From Unio delphinus (Eukaryota > Mollusca > Bivalvia > Unionida > Unionidae), in assembly GCA_029339505.1 (NCBI GenBank), contig JAQISU010000081.1:22203501-22267500 (forward strand): a DNA stretch of 64,000 nt, read 5' to 3'. The first letter of the stretch is position 1. The number at the start of each line of letters is the position of its first letter. The notes beneath the pieces are model-generated. The model did not search any database. It was not told where the DNA came from and worked only from the letters and a program-made list of their open reading frames with translations. Positions 59,542-64,000 of this stretch are shown here, in pieces. Position numbers and translations under genes: made by a program.

Positions 59542-62385
59542 CTGAAAACAAAACAAATAAACCTCCATTATCTTGTTTGTCGTTTTTCATTTTTTTTTTT
59601 TTTTTGGTTAATCTAAGTTTGGATAAAAGTTATCCAATTATATATTTCGAAATGATTATGGAAAACAAAACTCGAAGGGAGATCCAAACAACATCCGCCT
59701 TTTCTACTGCATGCTATAAAAACAAACCCTGGCTATAAAAAAATGACCATTGTGAAATGCTTTCCAGACCGTGGAAGTTATTAGCTCATTACAATATTAC
59801 AATTCCGTGACGTGAAAGTCGCTTTGTCACGTAATACTGGTAAGTATATTCTTCCTATAGTATGTGCAGTTTCATATTTTGGCTATTACCCCACGTTAAA
59901 ATATCATTTTTGTGATTCTGATTTGTTCAAACAAGCCAATGAAAACACGTTTTCAACCCCGTCTTCTGGAATGTTCGTTTTGAATGAACATTTTTTGCGG
60001 TCACTTTTTAACTCGACTCGCGAAAGGAAATTGAAGAAAAAGTATCTCAGCTGTATAAATATGGATATGTTACCCCCATATGGGGTTTATTATGTCATGT
60101 ATAACAATATCATAATGAGAACAATGGCGTAAAACTACAAGACAAAAACAACAATAAGTAAGAAGTAAAACTATGGGTATTGCTTATTTGGCCGGGGAGG
60201 GGGGAGGTAGCGGTATATCTTTAACATATACATAAAATCCACCGTGTGTGTGTGTGTGTGTATATATATATATGTATGTATATAATTTTGTAAAATTATT
60301 GTTTTCCTCTCTAGATATATGTTCCCCACCACCACCACCACCAAAAAATTATCTATTTAGGAATAGCAAATCTTTGACAGAGTCGAAATTATTCATCTCG
60401 CATTAGATCGAGATAATGAGGGTTTGAATGCACATAGATTGGCAATATGTCATAAATCCCGGTGAAGAGAATGACAAATGCAAAACTAAATAACTCAGAA
60501 GCTAAATATTTGAACACGAAAGTGCTTCAGTGAGCATAGGTAATTGTTTGTTTTGTAAAAACACATTTAATGCATTTTAAGACGTATTTTACTTAGTAAA
60601 ACTACAATCAATACATGTTTCACTAATATTAGCAAGTCATGAAAATAAACAAAGTGGTAACATGTTTGGAATTATTTTGTTACTCCTAACAAGCATGCGT
60701 GGGGGAAATATCTAAAACTGTATAGTACATCGGCACATAGCAGAAACGTTTACATGGCGACGATAGTTCATACTAACAGACTGGTAGCCTCTATCACTCG
60801 GCCTGCTTTGGCTTTCATAGTTACACAGCGAATTTCCAAACAATGGCCTGAATAAATAGAAGGAAGTGGAAAGAAAACGAGGCGCCCCAAAGTTCGAACT
60901 ATAGATGTGTTACGAGTCTATGATCTTAAAATATGTAACAGAAAATAGTGAAGACAACATGCTTTGTAAAATTTACAAAATTAATTTATTTTCCTAGAAA
61001 ATAAAGTGAAAAATGAGAAAAAAAAACTTACGGTTTTATGAAAGAAATCCAAATAGAATCCAATAATTCAGAAAAGTCCTATCAAAGAAAAGTTTTAAGT
61101 AAATCTAAGTTCAAATCCCGATAAAAATCCAAGATGGAAGGCGATGACGTCATTAATAGTCAGCTTTGTGCTGATGTGTCAACAATCTCTTGCTTAATCA
61201 TAGAAGATATTATTTCAGTTTTGAATCATGTATAAATTCCAGTGAATGTCTTTGTCCAAGAATCATATCAGAGCATTTTTGAATTTCCAGAGGGAAAAAA
61301 ATCGCTTGATATCAATAGTTTGAGGAAAATAAAATTCAGCCCATATTGTTCACAGCATAACACAACTTAGCTTGTCATATTTTAAAGCAAGACTGATATA
61401 ACTCTTATGAAAATATCAGTTATAAGCATAACTATGACGCAAAACAAATTACAGGATGAGGGTAAAAAAATTCATCCTTCTGAAAAAAAATAAGTTTATT
61501 TACCAACTATCACGTGCCTTATATCACGAAGTCCAATGATATGACCTGGAATCAATGATTCTTACTCTGAGAAAGATAATTTGAAAAAAATATATAAAAA
61601 ATTGTTTACCAAAACCGTCACAAATTTTGAAGGTCAGCAACTAGTTATATTGTTTCAATTATGAATTTCAATGTCAAATCCAGTAAACAATGTTACATTA
61701 CAATCGAATGTAATGGAATATAAAAAAATCTAACAAACACGCAATTAAATTAAATACATGAATTAATAATAGATGGGACTGGAAACGCTAAGTAAAGCTA
61801 AATAGAATTACAATAGAAAAGCAACCAATCTAATTCACACCTTAAAGGCAAAAAAAATAAATAAAGCAATCCATATTCAAAACATTCAGCGATAATATTG
61901 CAAGAACAATTTTGTATGCAGCCCGTCGTCTTTCTGACGTTATTTAATGATGTTACAATGTCGATAATGTTAACACTTAGAAAAGCGATGAGAACAAAGT
62001 TTATCCGCTTGTTGTCTACAAAATGCAAGTGGACGAACATTTTGCCGTTTTTGGGAAACAACTTCAACGCGAATGGGGACTGGTCAAATTTCTTTCTGAG
62101 ATTTATTTCCAACATCAAAATGTAAAGCAATTTCGATTTATTTGTTCTGTCTCACAAAATACTCGTTTTTGTTGCTGCAGGTAAACTTTTTGTTGGCAGA
62201 CGCAATTAAGCGTCGCATAGCATGATGGTAATTGTTATATTTTCACATGGGAACATATACGAATATAATTTTCACAGTTGTAAATATATGAAGATCATTT
62301 TAGCAACAAGTCTCTATATTTCACATTTTACACTTAAGTATTTAATAAAAGTATGTGTATTTGTATGTGATATAAATAAAATCGC
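59542..62385. other. Nothing recognised
   Basis: A plus-strand 106-codon frame at 59812-60132 is non-repetitive but resembles no family I know. Short GT/TA and CCA tracts lie near 60245-60345. Confidence 0.35.
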
Positions 62386-62386
62386 C

Positions 62387-62571
<185 letters not shown>

Positions 62572-63536
62572 AACCGTTTCCATGAAAAATTTCATAACAT
62601 CTCTCAGTTTTGCATCTTTTACAAAGTGAGACAAAACATTACTGCAAACCATTAGTGATGGCTCTGCAAGGATATATAATATTAATGGAGTAAGAAAACT
62701 ACAACAACAACAAAACTCCATAAAAACTTATTTATTTCAAATTGCTGTATGATATGAAATTTAACTTCTATTTTAAATCTGTATTTTTCCGCTATGGGTC
62801 ACTATAGTCTTTACAATAACTTCTTGTTTTTTGTCGGTTGTGCTGGTTTTATGATACTAGTGACAAATTAATGATGTTTGACAAGCTCTCTGATTATTAA
62901 AAATGAACATTGGAAATGTCTTTATTGCAATGTAATTTTAATTTATAAATGAACTTATATCGTTGGATTTCTATTTCTAATATATGTAATGTTGCTTTTA
63001 TATTTGAATAAAAACTTGTTTCTTCTACACGTTTCCTAGTGATATTTATTATTGTTTTATTATACAACGACATGATCCTTATTATCAAAGTCACAGCTTA
63101 CTAGGGTTGTGGAACGTTATGTCAGTAGAGAGGAAAGTAAATCTTGTAAGATGATAAGCTAAACAAATATTAGGAATAAACCAAGTCATCATTCATGGAT
63201 TACATTTTGTGTATATACTTCCACCTCGCTATATCGTTTTATCGAGTTAGGCTGTGCCAGGTGGAAACAGAGTTAAGACTGGTCTGGCCGGTTTGTCCAA
63301 GTAATGGAGTACCTTGTAGTTAAAATGGTGTGAAATATTCCATCGAAGGGTGGCAAGAACTTCTTCTTGAAAGATATCGATATTATTTTATGGTGCAGTT
63401 TGTCTGTGGTTCATAGCCAACAATACAAATTAAAGCCTCCGAAGTAATTAAACCATGATATATAACACCACTTTTAATCTCACGTTTGGATTGAAACAAA
63501 TCTCTTGTAACAGTTTGGTTAATAAAGTGCACATAC
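62572..63536. other. Nothing recognised
   Basis: AT-rich, no supportable feature. Confidence 0.4.
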
Positions 63537-63585
63537 CTGCACGAGTCAGTTCAACAAATCCGTTTAATATTAAAACAATTATCAT
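63537..63585 (-). CDS. Candidate signal-peptide first exon, probably gene 2
   Basis: Minus-strand ATG at 63585 opens MIIVLILNGFVELTRA, a short signal-peptide-like hydrophobic start, and ends in phase 1 at a strong donor gcaggtatgt. The phase joins directly to the mucin-like exon at 53120. The upstream sequence is GC-richer (ggagcggccctcgtgac), as expected near a promoter. Exons in between, or another parent gene, cannot be excluded. Confidence 0.45.
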
Positions 63586-64000
63586 GGAGTCACGTGATTC
63601 GGAGCGGCCCTCGTGACGAAACTACCTTCACTAACGGACTGGTCTTATCAGCTGATCACGGTACTTCGTCATGATAAATCACTGTGTTTGTTTGAAGTGT
63701 GCCATATCATACTGAATGTTTATTTATGTGGCCGTTACATTCTGACGAGCTATATTTATTGTGTCGAGACTTATCTTCATTCTTCGCGGTGTCAACCGAC
63801 CTTTGAATGTTGTCAGGGACGCCTTTGTGTCAGCCATTACAGAAACGATTCCTTGCCCGTTATTAGTTGTGACTTTATCATATTTAAAAGACTAAGCTGA
63901 CTTTTATTACAATATATTATACAGATGTGAATGTTCGTTCTGCTTGTCAGATGTATTCCACTGAGAGGAATGGATTAAGTGATTGATGGTAAGTAAATTT

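Overview
The window is AT-rich animal DNA: long introns with consensus GT-AG sites, many microsatellites and minisatellites, tRNA-derived SINEs, decayed non-LTR retrotransposons and MITEs. The SINE at about 4.56-4.82 kb carries a body of the kind I associate with molluscan V-type SINEs, so a mollusc (or another lophotrochozoan) is my best guess. No bacterial-style operon, rRNA, intact tRNA or CRISPR array is visible.

Host genes. Two related cadherin-type membrane protein genes lie tail to tail. Gene 1 (+ strand, recognised exons 5692-31757) encodes the C-terminal part of a protein with about three degenerate cadherin (EC) repeats, one transmembrane helix and a basic cytoplasmic tail; its 5' end was not found. 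Gene 2 (- strand, 53120 down to 44275, with a possible signal-peptide exon at 63585-63537) encodes a Ser/Thr-rich stalk, EC repeats, a transmembrane helix and a short tail. Six gene 2 exons have clear gene 1 counterparts with the same intron phases and similar sizes, and the mucin-like exon ends in a seventh, so the genes are paralogues. Gene 2 lacks obvious counterparts of gene 1 exons 4-6. A further exon of an unidentified minus-strand gene may lie at 58654-58388.

Virus-derived DNA. The 14.3 kb third recognised intron of gene 1 holds a 10 kb element (11170-21161) bounded by about 223-bp terminal inverted repeats. It is a decayed Polinton/adintovirus-like integrated DNA virus: packaging ATPase (-), zinc-ribbon plus phospholipase-like virion protein (+), retrovirus-type integrase (+), a long minus-strand frame joining family B DNA polymerase, superfamily 1 helicase and a C-terminal HNH nuclease domain, a Cys-rich small protein (+), an HNH/NUMOD endonuclease (+), a hydrophobic virion-type protein (+) and a penton-like protein (+). 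I see no major capsid protein or protease in it. All large genes are broken by stops or frameshifts, many in A-runs. A separate fossil outside the repeats (about 7.79-9.61 kb) looks like a minor capsid plus major capsid gene of the same virus class, and a third, weaker fossil lies at about 39-44 kb.

Other layout. 0.7-2.6 kb and 33.8-35.5 kb: two decayed copies of one LINE family in opposite orientations, the first carrying a nested hAT-type MITE. 53-63.5 kb: the long 5' intron region of gene 2 with SINEs and simple repeats. The rest is intronic or intergenic DNA in which I recognise nothing.
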